From: Cryomorphaceae bacterium
Lineage (GTDB): Bacteria > Bacteroidota > Bacteroidia > Flavobacteriales_D > SKUL01
NCBI GenBank assembly: GCA_007695365.1
Contig: REDV01000083.1
Span: forward strand, 36,270 to 100,269
DNA: 64,000 bases
Reading direction: 5' to 3'
Both the position numbers and the translations under genes were made by a program. Under the pieces are notes generated by a model. That model did no database searches and had not been told where the DNA came from. It saw only the letters and a program-made list of their open reading frames with translations. Below are positions 55,286 through 64,000 of this stretch, in pieces; the stretch's first letter is position 1; each line of letters starts with the position of its first letter.

Positions 55286-55957
55286 CTACTCCGCAACACC
55301 TTGAAAATACTGCCAAAGCGGGTCATCGGGCACTGGAGCCACCCAACTTACAGGCTCCTTTTTCACCGGGTGTATCAAACTGAGTGCGCGGGCGTGTAAG
55401 TGAATACCACCGTTGGGATTGGAGCGGTCAAAGCCGTATTTCAGGTCGCCTTTGATGGGACACCCCATGGCTGCCAGTTGTACCCTGATTTGATGATGTC
55501 TCCCTGTTTCGGGCAGTATCTCCAGGAGGTAATAATCATTGCTTTTGGCAAGTAGCCTGTAATGCAGACGGGCTTCTTTGGAATCGCTACGCACTTCTTT
55601 GCTTACATAGCTCTTGTTTTGCTTCTCTACCTTGTAGAGCTGATGCACCAGCCTACCTTCATTTTGCGGCGGGGCTTGCTTTACCACAGCCCAATAGGTT
55701 TTCTGCACTTCGCGCGTGCTGAAAGACGCATTCAATCGCGGAAGTGCCTTGCTGGTACGGGCAAAAAGCACCAAACCACTCACGGGTCGGTCTAAGCGAT
55801 GTACCACGCCACAGTACACATTACCCTGTTTGTTGTATTTGATTTTGAGATACTCCTTTATCACCTCGCTCAGCGGCATATCGCCTGTGTGATCGCCCTG
55901 CACAATATCTCCTGCGCGCTTGTTGACAGCAATCACATGGTTGTCTTCATACACCAC
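55286..55957 (-). CDS. RluA-family pseudouridine synthase
   Basis: 223 residues from GTG 55957; the frame has no ATG nearer, and a TAG lies 12 codons upstream. H-R-L-D-R-P-V-S-G-L-V-L-F-A-R (near 52-66) is the catalytic motif with Asp, and E-T-G-R-H-H-Q-I-R-V-Q-L (near 145) the second. It makes pseudouridine in tRNA or rRNA; target not resolved. Short N-terminus, so no S4 domain. 41 bp after panB. Confidence 0.88.
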   Translation of the reverse strand: MVYEDNHVIAVNKRAGDIVQGDHTGDMPLSEVIKEYLKIKYNKQGNVYCGVVHRLDRPVSGLVLFARTSKALPRLNASFSTREVQKTYWAVVKQAPPQNEGRLVHQLYKVEKQNKSYVSKEVRSDSKEARLHYRLLAKSNDYYLLEILPETGRHHQIRVQLAAMGCPIKGDLKYGFDRSNPNGGIHLHARALSLIHPVKKEPVSWVAPVPDDPLWQYFQGVAE

Positions 55958-55998
55958 CTGCAGATTCTGAGGTGTAGATCGCTAGGCTTTTCCGGCCA

Positions 55999-56820
55999 TC
56001 AGTACTGTTCGCGCTCGTTGGGAAAGTCCACGTTTCGCACGTCCTTTACGTAGTTGGAAATGGCGCCGTGCATTTCTTCGTAAAGGTTGTGGTAGCGTCG
56101 CAAGAAGCGCGGGTGAAACTCCTGGTTGATGCCCAGCATATCGTGCACCACCAGCACCTGCCCGTCGGTACCTGCTCCGGCCCCTATTCCGATGGTAGGA
56201 ATCTGGATGGCTTCGGAAACACGCGTGGCCAGTTTGGCAGGAATCTTCTCCAGCACGATGGAGAAACAACCCGTTTCTTCGAGAATGGCAGCGTCTTCGA
56301 GCAGTCGTTTTGCCTCTTCCTCCTCTTTGGCGCGCACCACGTAGGTTCCGAATTTGTAAATGCTCTGCGGTGTGAGGCCGAGGTGTCCCATTACCGGGAT
56401 TCCGGCCGACAGAATACGCTCAATAGACTCGCGGATTTCGCGTCCCCCTTCCATCTTAATACCGTGTGCTCCCGATTCTTTCATGATTCGTATGGCCGAC
56501 GACAACGCCTCCTTGGAGTTTCCCTGGTAGCTACCAAAGGGCAGATCAACCACCACCAATGCGCGCTGCACGCCCCGCACCACCGATGCTGCGTGATAAA
56601 TCATCTGATCGAGGGTAATGGGCAACGTGGTTTCGTGACCCGCCATGACGTTGGAAGCCGAGTCGCCCACCAGAATCACATCCACACCGGCTGCATCAAC
56701 AATCCGGGCCATCGAAAAGTCGTAGGCAGTAAGCATGGCTATTTTTTCCTTTTTAAGCTTCATCTCCTGAAGCACGTGGGTGGTAACCCTTTTTACATTG
56801 CTGTGAACTGACATCTGCAC
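55999..56820 (-). CDS. panB: 3-methyl-2-oxobutanoate hydroxymethyltransferase
   Basis: 273 residues. [10 protein letters not shown] (near 29-38), [10 protein letters not shown] (near 52-61) and K-M-E-G-G (near 121) are PanB signatures, with G-I-G-A-G (near 205). It makes ketopantoate from 2-oxoisovalerate and methylene-THF for pantothenate and CoA. A minus-strand TACCTTTG at 56837-56844 may be its -7 box. Confidence 0.95.
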   Translation of the reverse strand: MQMSVHSNVKRVTTHVLQEMKLKKEKIAMLTAYDFSMARIVDAAGVDVILVGDSASNVMAGHETTLPITLDQMIYHAASVVRGVQRALVVVDLPFGSYQGNSKEALSSAIRIMKESGAHGIKMEGGREIRESIERILSAGIPVMGHLGLTPQSIYKFGTYVVRAKEEEEAKRLLEDAAILEETGCFSIVLEKIPAKLATRVSEAIQIPTIGIGAGAGTDGQVLVVHDMLGINQEFHPRFLRRYHNLYEEMHGAISNYVKDVRNVDFPNEREQY

Positions 56821-57001
56821 TAGTGTTTAAGATGAGCAAAGGTAGGGTTATCCAACAAACAGCACATTTGTAACCGCCCATATGAGCCATCAACCGCTTC
56901 CGTCAATCATACGCCATCCGATGCAGCAATCCAACCATTGCTCAAATAACGCCTACCGTAAAATCCGAAAGCCCTACATTTGCCTTGTTAAAACCGCTGG
57001 A

Positions 57002-58108
57002 ATGAAACAATACGGGTTGTTATTTTTACTCATCGCGCTGGGCTTGTGGTCCTGCGAAACCAAGGTGGATCTCAACGCTCCCTACGAGCGCTACACCACG
57101 GTTTACGGTCTTGTTGACCTCAGCGCCGACACCCAGGTAGTGCGCATCAACAAGGCTTTTCTGGGTGAAGGAAATGCCCTTGATTTTGCACAAGTACCCG
57201 ATTCGAGCCAATACGACCCCAACGATTTGGAAGTGACCCTGGAGTTCGCCAATCAAACAGTTGAACTTACCCCTCACATAGTGCCCAACCGCCCTTCCGG
57301 TGCATTCTTCGACCAGGATGTTCAGGTGTTTATAACTACTGAAAATCTCAGGGTAAACAATCAGGGAAACCCCATTAATCTCAATGTAAACCCCAACCAG
57401 CTGGTGAACGAGTACACCCTGAATATCAAGGTGAACGGTGAGACCATTATCGGTAAAACGGCCCCGACTTTTCTGCGACAGATCTCCATTGCCATTCCTT
57501 TCCCCAACAACCAGGGAGGCTCCAGCTTTGACAATAGCGAGAACTGGATGGTTTCTGAAGGTGTTTTCAGCCAGAACAAACGTATGCGCATGTTATCGGA
57601 GCCAAGTGCCGTGCGTTATGAAGCGCGCATTGAATTTCGCTACAAAGAGCACTACCTGGACGGAACAGTGAAAAACCGCACCTATGTTTGGGGATTGGGC
57701 AGCCACGAGGCAGCACTGGGTTCTACCTCCTCACAGTTTGAAAAGCCCTATTTTCCTGAAGACATCTTCAACGGTATTGCAAACAGCATTGTGTGCGATC
57801 CGCAGATAGCCTTCCGCTCACTCGACTCCTGCGATTTTGTAATGCTTGCCGCCGGAGAGGACCTGGCCCGCTACATGACCATCAACACGCCTGTTACTGG
57901 TATCGTTACAGAGCGCCCGGAGTTCAGCAATATTGAAGGCGAGCGCGCATTGGGCCTGTTTTCCAGCCGATACAAACTGGTGAGGAGAAAACTCCTGAGC
58001 AGTGCTACCCGGCAGGAGTTCCAGATTAACCCGGTGATGCAGCCCTACTGCTTTTGCAACCCGGCCATTCCCGGTTCCTGCCCCACCGGTCCCTGCGACT
58101 GCGACTAA
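57002..58108 (+). CDS. DUF4249-like lipoprotein
   Basis: 368 residues from ATG 57002: signal peptide with lipobox L-W-S-C (Cys 17), then a beta-sandwich N-terminal region (Y-G-L-V-D-L-S-A-D-T-Q-V-V-R-I near 33-47) as in DUF4249 proteins, which often accompany TonB-dependent receptors. The C-terminus is Cys-rich (C-F-C-N-P, C-P-T-G-P-C-D-C-D). No TonB partner lies adjacent. TACATTTG at 56975-56982 fits a -7 box. An earlier in-frame Met at 56882 lacks a signal peptide, so is rejected. Confidence 0.75.
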   Translation: MKQYGLLFLLIALGLWSCETKVDLNAPYERYTTVYGLVDLSADTQVVRINKAFLGEGNALDFAQVPDSSQYDPNDLEVTLEFANQTVELTPHIVPNRPSGAFFDQDVQVFITTENLRVNNQGNPINLNVNPNQLVNEYTLNIKVNGETIIGKTAPTFLRQISIAIPFPNNQGGSSFDNSENWMVSEGVFSQNKRMRMLSEPSAVRYEARIEFRYKEHYLDGTVKNRTYVWGLGSHEAALGSTSSQFEKPYFPEDIFNGIANSIVCDPQIAFRSLDSCDFVMLAAGEDLARYMTINTPVTGIVTERPEFSNIEGERALGLFSSRYKLVRRKLLSSATRQEFQINPVMQPYCFCNPAIPGSCPTGPCDCD

Positions 58109-58167
58109 AGGCTGCTGGCAGTCCCACCCGGCTTTTTCTTGACAATTTGTCGGAATTATCAGGTGCA

Positions 58168-58187
58168 TGACACGCTTTATTGTGTCA
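58168..58187. promoter_or_regulatory. Inverted repeat upstream of dnaK
   Basis: TGACAC (58168-58173), 8 bases, GTGTCA (58182-58187): a perfect 6-bp palindrome in a 20-bp frame, about 84 bp before the dnaK ATG. It is not a CIRCE element. It could be an operator or part of a leader hairpin. Confidence 0.4.
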
Positions 58188-58270
58188 AATTTGCACGTAT
58201 GCACCCATTTCGGGCGCTGGTATAAAAATTGACTCCTGCGAGGCAACACGAATCAGCAAACTTTATTGAA

Positions 58271-60172
58271 ATGGGTAAAATAATTGGAATAGACTTAGGT
58301 ACCACCAACTCCTGCGTATCTGTAATGGAAGGCAACGAGCCGGTGGTGATTGCCAACAGCGAAGGAAAGCGCACCACGCCGTCCATCGTTGCATTTGTAG
58401 AAGGTGGAGAGCGAAAAGTGGGCGACCCGGCCAAACGACAGGCCATCACCAACCCCGAAAAAACTGTTCACTCTATTAAGCGGTTTATGGGAACTTCTTT
58501 TGACGAGGTGGCCAAAGAAATTGATCGCATGCCGTACAAAGTGGTAAAAGGCGACAACAACACACCGCGCGTACAGATTGACGACCGCAAATACTCACCG
58601 CAGGAAATCTCTGCCATGATTCTTCAGAAAATGAAGAAAACCGCAGAAGACTACCTCGGCCAGGAAGTAACCGAAGCGGTGATTACCGTTCCGGCCTACT
58701 TTAACGATGCGCAGCGTCAGGCAACCAAAGAAGCGGGCGAAATTGCCGGATTGCAGGTGAAGCGTATCATCAACGAGCCCACCGCTGCGGCGCTGGCTTA
58801 CGGTCTTGGCAAGAAAACCACTGACCTGAAAGTGGCCGTATTCGACCTCGGTGGTGGAACACACGACGTTTCCATCCTGGAGCTTGGAGATGGCGTATTT
58901 GAAGTACTCTCAACCGACGGTGATACCCACCTGGGCGGTGACGATTTTGACCAGCGCATCATCGACTGGCTTGCCGACGAGTTCAAAAATGACGAGGGTG
59001 TAGATCTGCGTCGCGACCCGATGGCGCTGCAACGCTTGAAAGAAGCTGCCGAAAAAGCCAAAATTGAACTTTCCAGCTCGAGCGAAACCGAAATTAACTT
59101 GCCCTATATCATGCCGGTTGACGGTGTGCCCAAGCACCTTGTGCGCAAGTTGAGCCGGTCTAAATTTGAGCAGATTTGCGATGACCTGATTAAGAAAACC
59201 ATTGCTCCCTGTGAATCGGCCCTGAAAGCCGCAGGTTTGTCGGTGAGCGACATCAACGAGGTGATCCTGGTGGGAGGTTCTACGCGTATTCCCGCAGTGC
59301 AGGACGCCGTGAAGGCCTTCTTCAAAAAAGACCCTTCCAAAGGTGTGAACCCCGACGAAGTGGTGGCCATCGGAGCCGGTATTCAGGGAAGTGTTCTCAG
59401 TGGCGACACCAAAGATGTGTTGTTGCTTGATGTAACACCACTCTCATTGGGAATTGAAACCATGGGCGGTGTAATGACGCGACTGATTGACGCCAACACC
59501 ACCATCCCCACTAACAAGTCGGAAGTGTTTTCTACGGCCAGTGACAATCAGCCCTCGGTAGAAATTCACGTACTGCAGGGAGAGCGCCCCATGGCCAAGG
59601 ACAACCGCACCATCGGACGTTTTCACCTGGACGGCATTCCTCCTGCTCCGCGCGGCGTGCCGCAAGTTGAGGTAACCTTTGACATTGACGCCAACGGAAT
59701 CATTAACGTAAGCGCCAAAGACAAGGCCACCAATAAAGAGCAGAGCATTCGCATTGAGGCTTCCAGCGGCTTGAGCCCGGAAGAAATTGAGCGCATGAAG
59801 AAAGAAGCCGAAGCCAACGCCGAAAGCGACAAGCAGGCCAAGGAAACCGCTGAAAAGCTCAACCAGGCCGACGCGCTGATCTTCCAAACCGAAAAGCAGC
59901 TCAAAGAGTTTGGCGACAAAATTCCTGCCGACAAAAAGCAGCCCATTGAGGACGCACTCGCTGAGTTGAAAAAGGCACACGAAAGCAAGGATCTTGCTGC
60001 TATTGACGGTGCCATGGAAAAGCTCAACACCGTATTCCAGGCTGCCAGCCAGGATATGTACCAGGCACAACAGCAAAGCCAAAACGGAGACGGGCAATCT
60101 GCACAAGGTAGCTCATCCGACGAAGAAGTAACCGATGTGGACTTTGAAGAAGTGAAAGACGACAACAAGTAA
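58271..60172 (+). CDS. dnaK: Chaperone DnaK
   Basis: 633 residues from ATG 58271 ([15 protein letters not shown]), full Hsp70: nucleotide-binding domain 1-380 with [11 protein letters not shown] (near 195) and G-G-S-T-R-I-P (near 337), linker V-L-L-L-D-V-T-P-L, substrate-binding domain, and a C-terminal helical lid ending in an acidic tail (D-F-E-E-V-K-D-D-N). dnaJ and grpE are not adjacent, as is common in Bacteroidota. The frame extends upstream to 58229 but adds only leader sequence. Confidence 0.97.
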   Translation: MGKIIGIDLGTTNSCVSVMEGNEPVVIANSEGKRTTPSIVAFVEGGERKVGDPAKRQAITNPEKTVHSIKRFMGTSFDEVAKEIDRMPYKVVKGDNNTPRVQIDDRKYSPQEISAMILQKMKKTAEDYLGQEVTEAVITVPAYFNDAQRQATKEAGEIAGLQVKRIINEPTAAALAYGLGKKTTDLKVAVFDLGGGTHDVSILELGDGVFEVLSTDGDTHLGGDDFDQRIIDWLADEFKNDEGVDLRRDPMALQRLKEAAEKAKIELSSSSETEINLPYIMPVDGVPKHLVRKLSRSKFEQICDDLIKKTIAPCESALKAAGLSVSDINEVILVGGSTRIPAVQDAVKAFFKKDPSKGVNPDEVVAIGAGIQGSVLSGDTKDVLLLDVTPLSLGIETMGGVMTRLIDANTTIPTNKSEVFSTASDNQPSVEIHVLQGERPMAKDNRTIGRFHLDGIPPAPRGVPQVEVTFDIDANGIINVSAKDKATNKEQSIRIEASSGLSPEEIERMKKEAEANAESDKQAKETAEKLNQADALIFQTEKQLKEFGDKIPADKKQPIEDALAELKKAHESKDLAAIDGAMEKLNTVFQAASQDMYQAQQQSQNGDGQSAQGSSSDEEVTDVDFEEVKDDNK

Positions 60173-60194
60173 GCACATCAGTAAAACCATCATC

Positions 60195-60227
60195 AAAGCG
60201 GAATCGCCATTGCGGTTCCGCTTTTTT
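60195..60227 (+). terminator. Rho-independent terminator after dnaK
   Basis: AAAGCGGAA (60195-60203) and TTCCGCTTT (60216-60224) form a perfect 9-bp stem with a 12-base loop, followed by more T residues. It begins 22 bp after the dnaK stop. Confidence 0.85.
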
Positions 60228-60343
60228 GTTTGCGGGGGTTGCTGTTTAGAAACGAGTCATACATGGAGCGATGTGATTCCTCTGTTGGCAAGTTTACAGG
60301 GCTGTGAGAAGTTTTTTAACCTGATTTTGCAAGAACATTCAGA

Positions 60344-61447
60344 TCAAGCCAAGTTGTGGGAACCCTCAACTGCCACAATCATCTTATCTACAAAGGCATC
60401 CAGACTTTCTTCAGCGTTGTTGTTGCTATGTTGCACTGTAAGCTGACCACATTGCTGTAATGTTTTTACATTTTTATCTGAAGCATCGGCCATGTCTGCA
60501 TTGTACGGTGGTTTTGCGCCATTGGCAGGTCTGGGAAAATCCACCCGTTTGTAGTTCTTCACTTCAACTCCATCCAGCGACTCATAGAGTTTCTGCACCT
60601 GGTAATTTACGGTGTTGAGGGCTCCGTCCATCATAATATCGGGTGTTTTCTTCGCCCAGGTCAGAAGCTTCCATCGCGAGGCCTTTTCCGGACTTCCCAG
60701 ATCGGGGTACCCCCCGCCCGTTCCGAGCGAAAGCATCTGCATATTGCGCGCAGTGGGAAAGGCTTTATTTGGGTTTAGATCATCCTGCCAACCGGGAAAA
60801 ACTGTACCCCTGGCCTCGGCATAAGCACACATGGCCGGGTTGTTGGCAAATACGCCCCCGTCAAGGTTCACCATGCGTTGGCCGTTTTGCACGTGAAAAC
60901 CCAACATGGCCGGGTTAAAATACGTGGGAGCGGCTGAGGTAGATCGAAGCACCTCGCGCAGCAGGAAATCTCCTTTTTCAGCCTTCTCCTCCCTGCTGTT
61001 GAAAAACACCGCCGTGCCATTGTACATATTGTAGGATGTGATGATACAAGGCTTCAGCAACTCGCTGAGCATACAATCACCCAGTTTTTTCACCATAAGG
61101 CTTTCCAGGCGTTTTTCAGTGTACCTGGCCGCGCCCACCAACAACTGACCGAATGTACCGCGTTTTTTCGATTGATTAAAAATCTCTTCTCCGTATTGAA
61201 CGTAGAAATCCAGCGCATCTTCGGCGGTGAATTTGGGTCGCCCGTGCTCATCCGGAACCAGGAGCATGGCTCCCAATATGGCTCCGGTACTGGTACCGGC
61301 CACCAAATCTACATAATCGGCAATGCGTTTGTCATCACCTTTCTTTTCGCGAATGCGTTTTTCTATGTGCACAAGCACGGTGGCGGGAATGATTCCGCGG
61401 ATTCCCCCGCCGTCAATGGACAGGATGTTGATTTTGTTGCGTGGCAT
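60344..61447 (-). CDS. Soluble patatin-like phospholipase
   Basis: 367 residues. D-G-G-G-I-R-G (12-18) is the oxyanion loop, G-T-S-T-G (51-55) holds the Ser53 nucleophile, and L-D-G-G-V-F (near 195) the dyad Asp. No signal peptide and no membrane helix, so it acts in the cytoplasm. Similar small patatins are effectors in anti-phage CBASS (CapV), but no cyclase gene is beside it. It is divergent from the Fic gene with 208 bp between them. Confidence 0.9.
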   Translation of the reverse strand: MPRNKINILSIDGGGIRGIIPATVLVHIEKRIREKKGDDKRIADYVDLVAGTSTGAILGAMLLVPDEHGRPKFTAEDALDFYVQYGEEIFNQSKKRGTFGQLLVGAARYTEKRLESLMVKKLGDCMLSELLKPCIITSYNMYNGTAVFFNSREEKAEKGDFLLREVLRSTSAAPTYFNPAMLGFHVQNGQRMVNLDGGVFANNPAMCAYAEARGTVFPGWQDDLNPNKAFPTARNMQMLSLGTGGGYPDLGSPEKASRWKLLTWAKKTPDIMMDGALNTVNYQVQKLYESLDGVEVKNYKRVDFPRPANGAKPPYNADMADASDKNVKTLQQCGQLTVQHSNNNAEESLDAFVDKMIVAVEGSHNLA

Positions 61448-61474
61448 GGTGGGTTGGTTTGAGGTTTATCGTCT

Positions 61475-61502
61475 CAAAACTAACCATTACGCATCCATTC
61501 AA
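61475..61502 (-). promoter_or_regulatory. Promoter of the patatin-like gene
   Basis: On the minus strand: TTG (61500-61502), 17 bases, TAGTTTTG (61475-61482), exact to the Bacteroidota consensus, 27 bp before the ATG at 61447. Confidence 0.6.
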
Positions 61503-61555
61503 CAACATTTACGGTGAATAAACGGGTGTCAGGAGTTTCTCCGGATTGGCATTTT

Positions 61556-61669
61556 GGAATATTTTCCGGTTAAAATCGGTATAATAGAATTTTTTCCGCA
61601 TTCGAGTAGCTATTATGGAAAATATTCCCGAAATTTGAAAGTATTTTGGCTTATTATGGAAAATATTCC
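61556..61669. promoter_or_regulatory. Four phased palindrome-like operator candidates upstream of the Fic gene
   Basis: GGAATATTTTCC at 61556-61567, a degenerate copy AGAATTTTTTCC at 61586-61597 (10 of 12), GGAAAATATTCC at 61617-61628 and again at 61658-61669. The last one overlaps the Fic start codon (ATG at 61656). Copy one is the reverse complement of copies three and four. Centre spacings are 30, 31 and 41 bp, near 3, 3 and 4 helical turns, so proteins bound to them would sit on one face. TATAAT at 61580-61585 lies among them. Confidence 0.6.
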
Positions 61670-63137
61670 TGATTTACATCTCGAAGAAGTCATCTTTGCA
61701 TCGGCCGATAAAAAGGTCTCAGCGCAGATTTCCAAGCTGGTCAGGGCAGGCAAAGTCCGCAAAATTGCCCCGCGCGTGTACAGCTCCAACCATATCGATA
61801 CTGCTGGAGACATTGTAAGGCGAAATCTGTTTCGAATTCTTGGACATTTGTATCCGGGCGCTGTGGTAAGTCACCGCTCGGCGTTTGAATACAAACCTAC
61901 CGAAGCAGGTCATATTTTCCTGTCCTACAAATACACCCGAAAAATCAATTTGCCCGGTGTGACCGTGAGATTGCTCGAAGGCCCAGCAGCCATTAACGGC
62001 GACACTCCATTCATGGGTCAGATATTTACCTCTCAGCAGGCACGGGCCTTTCTGGAGAATCTGCAGATTTCCAAAACGCCGGGGCCAAGGTCCAAAACAC
62101 TTCCCGTTTCGGTGATAGAAGAAAAGCTGGAGCGAATGGTGCGAATGAATGGTGAGCAAGCGCTCAATAAGCTGCGTGACGAGGCAAAACACGTTGCAAA
62201 AGAGCTCGGGATGGAAAAGCAGTACGCATCGCTAAACCTGCTGATCAGCGCAATTTTATCTACACACAACGCCAATGTACTCTCTTCACCCCTTGCTGCG
62301 GCGCGAGCCTTTGGTTATCCGTACGACCCCGGTCGGCTGCAACTGTTTGAGGAATTGTTCAGGGCATTGCACGCAGAGGTGTTTGAGAACCGACCCGACA
62401 AGAACTTTTCCGCACAGTCTTTCAGGAACTTTGCGTTTTTCGAAAGCTACTTTTCCAATTTTATTGAAGGGACGGTATTCACGGTGAACGAAGCCAAAAC
62501 CATTGTTGAAACGAATCAACCGATGCTCACCAGGAATGAAGATTCGCACGATGTACTCGGAACCTTCAAAATCGTTTCGAACAGGCGGGAGATGTCCAAA
62601 ACACCCTCCTCCCCCGATGAACTCCTCGCCATTCTGCAATACCGACACAAGGCCTTGCTCAGTGCCCGTACAGAAAAAAACCCCGGACTCTTCAAAGACC
62701 GGAACAATTATGCCGGACAAACCGCATTTGTTGACTTCAATTTGGTAAGAGGCACGCTCATCAAGAGTTTCGACTATTACCGTGCTTTGAAACACCCTTT
62801 TGCAAAGGCCGCGTATATGATGTTTGTGATCAGTGAGGTACATCCTTTTCTGGACGGTAACGGGCGTATCGCGAGAATCATGATGAATGCAGAGATGGTG
62901 GCGGGCAGGCAAAGCAAAATTATGATTCCGACGGTGTATCGAGACGACTACTTAGGTGCGCTCAGAAGACTCACACGTAATGGAGATACAGCCCCCTATA
63001 TACGTATGCTCCTGCGCGCCTCTTTGTTCAGCTGGCATGTTTATTCCAATGATATGGACGGTATGCAAAGGCTTCTGGAAGCTTCCGACTCCTTTCTGGA
63101 GCACACCGAAGGACGGCTGAAAATTCCGAAGCCCTAA
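61656..63137 (+). CDS. Fic-family AMPylase-like protein with AbiEi-like winged-helix N-terminus
   Basis: 493 residues from ATG 61656; an earlier TTG at 61554 would add sequence that merely repeats the operator motifs. Residues 1-120 look like the AbiEi-type winged helix (L-V-R-A-G-K-V-R-K-I-A-P-R-V-Y, then V-S-H-R-S-A-F). The Fic core has H-P-F-L-D-G-N-G-R-I-A-R from His396, and S267-N-F-I-E271-G fits the inhibitory helix (S/T)xxxE(G/N) of class II Fic proteins, in front of the core as usual. Fic proteins usually transfer AMP to protein hydroxyls. The fused N-terminus suggests DNA binding and self-control, which fits the operator array. Substrate unknown. Confidence 0.85.
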   Translation: MENIPDLHLEEVIFASADKKVSAQISKLVRAGKVRKIAPRVYSSNHIDTAGDIVRRNLFRILGHLYPGAVVSHRSAFEYKPTEAGHIFLSYKYTRKINLPGVTVRLLEGPAAINGDTPFMGQIFTSQQARAFLENLQISKTPGPRSKTLPVSVIEEKLERMVRMNGEQALNKLRDEAKHVAKELGMEKQYASLNLLISAILSTHNANVLSSPLAAARAFGYPYDPGRLQLFEELFRALHAEVFENRPDKNFSAQSFRNFAFFESYFSNFIEGTVFTVNEAKTIVETNQPMLTRNEDSHDVLGTFKIVSNRREMSKTPSSPDELLAILQYRHKALLSARTEKNPGLFKDRNNYAGQTAFVDFNLVRGTLIKSFDYYRALKHPFAKAAYMMFVISEVHPFLDGNGRIARIMMNAEMVAGRQSKIMIPTVYRDDYLGALRRLTRNGDTAPYIRMLLRASLFSWHVYSNDMDGMQRLLEASDSFLEHTEGRLKIPKP

Positions 63138-63176
63138 ATTGCGGGGGATGCGTACAACCGGGCCATTCACCCCTTG

Positions 63177-63797
63177 CTACTCCTTCAATCTTTCGAGGGT
63201 AAATTTGTAGGTATCTATCATTGCGTGCTCCTGGCCCCAGAGGTCGCCCATATACTGACCAAACAACACATAGTTTTCCAGGGTTTGGTTTTCTTCAAGC
63301 ATCTCGCGGCTAAAAAGCAGTTCAATCAGCCTCCCGAGCGATTTTTCTACAAACTCCTGTTGTTGATACACCATGATGACATCTATCCGCGTTTGCAAAT
63401 CGAAGTTGATGTTTTGCGCGTTGATATAGCCCCAGGCGTGCCGCGTTAAAAACTCGCGCATCAGGCTGCTGCTGTCGCCTGCCAGATGCTCTAAGGAAAA
63501 ACGCCCTTGAGTCAGCACCGCACTGTCGGTTTCCAGCAATTGAAAAGTGCGGTCCATCACCTCTTTGTGGTACGGAGCCCATCGCTCGAGTACGTCCAGG
63601 TTGTTTTCCATTTCGTGAACAATGGCCGCCAATGCTTTCCGGGTTTCGCGCTTTTCGATGCTGGTCATCCTACACTCATTGAGTGCAAAAGCCAAAAACA
63701 CACTGGTAAAAATCAGCACCGCCTGTACAGCGTGGTCGCGCATTTTCGGGCTGAAATTCCAAGCTATTTTGGTAAGGATGCTCATGGGTTGGGTCAT
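63177..63797 (-). CDS. Small membrane protein (DUF6090-like)
   Basis: 206 residues; ATG 63785 is an alternative start. One membrane helix near 22-42 (A-V-Q-A-V-L-I-F-T-S-V-F-L-A-F-A-L-N-E), then a long helical, soluble region rich in Leu and Glu. The layout and the helix ending with L-N-E match DUF6090-type proteins of Bacteroidota. No function known. It converges on the Fic gene. Confidence 0.65.
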   Translation of the reverse strand: MTQPMSILTKIAWNFSPKMRDHAVQAVLIFTSVFLAFALNECRMTSIEKRETRKALAAIVHEMENNLDVLERWAPYHKEVMDRTFQLLETDSAVLTQGRFSLEHLAGDSSSLMREFLTRHAWGYINAQNINFDLQTRIDVIMVYQQQEFVEKSLGRLIELLFSREMLEENQTLENYVLFGQYMGDLWGQEHAMIDTYKFTLERLKE

Positions 63798-63880
63798 GGC
63801 GAAGGTAGCGATTTTGGCCTATGAAAAGGTTAAGTGAATGGAGTCTATCAGGGAAGCGAGTTTCTCTACCTGCTTTCTTT

Positions 63881-63912
63881 CCCTCAGAGTGACTCGTAGA
63901 GGACGCTGAGGG
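63881..63912. other. Hairpin candidate near the right edge
   Basis: CCCTCAG (63881-63887) and CTGAGGG (63906-63912) are perfect 7-bp arms; adding one mismatch extends the stem to 10 pairs. No T-tract follows, so it is probably not a plain terminator. The rest of the last 160 bp holds nothing recognised. Confidence 0.35.
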
Positions 63913-64000
63913 CGGTTAGTATTTCGAGCCAACCGCTGCCTCGTTGCTTCCAGAGCTTTGAATCCTGCGCCACATTTCCTCACCCAACTTTCATTGTACT

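Noticed and set aside
60344..61447. Patatin as a CBASS CapV effector
   Set aside because: No CD-NTase, Cap2 or Cap3 gene is adjacent; the neighbours are dnaK and Fic.
1..64000. CRISPR arrays, tRNA and rRNA genes, prophage and insertion sequences
   Set aside because: No spaced repeat array, cloverleaf, conserved rRNA segment, integrase or transposase was recognised by eye; a covariance-model scan would be needed to exclude small RNAs.

Overview
The window looks like a stretch of chromosome from a free-living, Gram-negative Bacteroidota, most likely a Flavobacteriales or Cryomorphaceae-like lineage. The evidence is two large secreted proteins with C-terminal type IX secretion sorting domains, an Lnb-type (DUF4105) lipoprotein acyltransferase, a DUF4249-like lipoprotein, an LpxB gene for lipid A, fused 2-oxoacid dehydrogenase E1 and fused FTCD genes, and promoters of the Bacteroidota type (TTG, a spacer of about 17-19, then TAnnTTTG). 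Base composition is moderate and even. I recognise no rRNA, tRNA, CRISPR array, prophage or transposase. No species is inferred.

Layout. 1-2.0 kb: the edge of a lipoprotein gene, and a TlpA-like thioredoxin whose lipoprotein N-terminus lies in another frame. 2.2-4.5 kb: a YdeP-type molybdopterin oxidoreductase. 4.6-12.2 kb (minus strand): a T9SS-exported leucine-rich-repeat protein, a membrane protein, a polysaccharide deacetylase and a T9SS-exported CocE/NonD hydrolase. 12.4-16.5 kb (plus): an RND/MMPL exporter, a photolyase-like flavoprotein interrupted by an in-frame TGA, and a flavin reductase-like protein. 17.1-24.0 kb (minus): an outer-membrane barrel and a complete seven-gene Mrp Na+/H+ antiporter operon (mrpABCDEFG).

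24-35 kb: a SixA-like phosphatase, a YdeI-like protein, a 2OG-Fe(II) oxygenase, a tightly coupled five-gene operon (sodium:solute symporter, GNAT, M20 amidohydrolase, alanine racemase, second fold-III racemase), a class V aminotransferase, a SulP transporter and a Fur-family regulator. 35-38.5 kb (minus): surE, a small membrane protein, lpxB and a SpoIID-like gene. 38.5-45.3 kb (plus): fused FTCD, a polytopic patatin-like protein, Lnb, a SUI1-like factor and an RlmL-like rRNA methyltransferase.

45.3-55 kb: an FMN reductase, a fused E1, fhs-fdhD, a MazF-type toxin-antitoxin pair, a GC-rich 20-bp repeat cluster, a cupin, an AraC regulator and a porin. 55-64 kb: a Mpo1-like protein, a pseudouridine synthase, panB, a DUF4249-like lipoprotein, dnaK, then a soluble patatin and a Fic protein on divergent strands, and a small membrane protein.

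Working together: Fhs (formate to formyl-THF), FTCD (formimino-THF to methenyl-THF) and FdhD with the YdeP-type oxidoreductase suggest formate and one-carbon metabolism, although the genes are scattered. The most interesting regulatory signal is upstream of the Fic gene, where four copies of a 12-bp palindrome-like motif are spaced 30, 31 and 41 bp, close to whole helical turns. The last copy overlaps the Fic start codon, and the Fic protein has an AbiEi-like winged-helix N-terminus. A second signal is a promoter and leader module shared by the toxin-antitoxin operon and the cupin gene 1.2 kb away.
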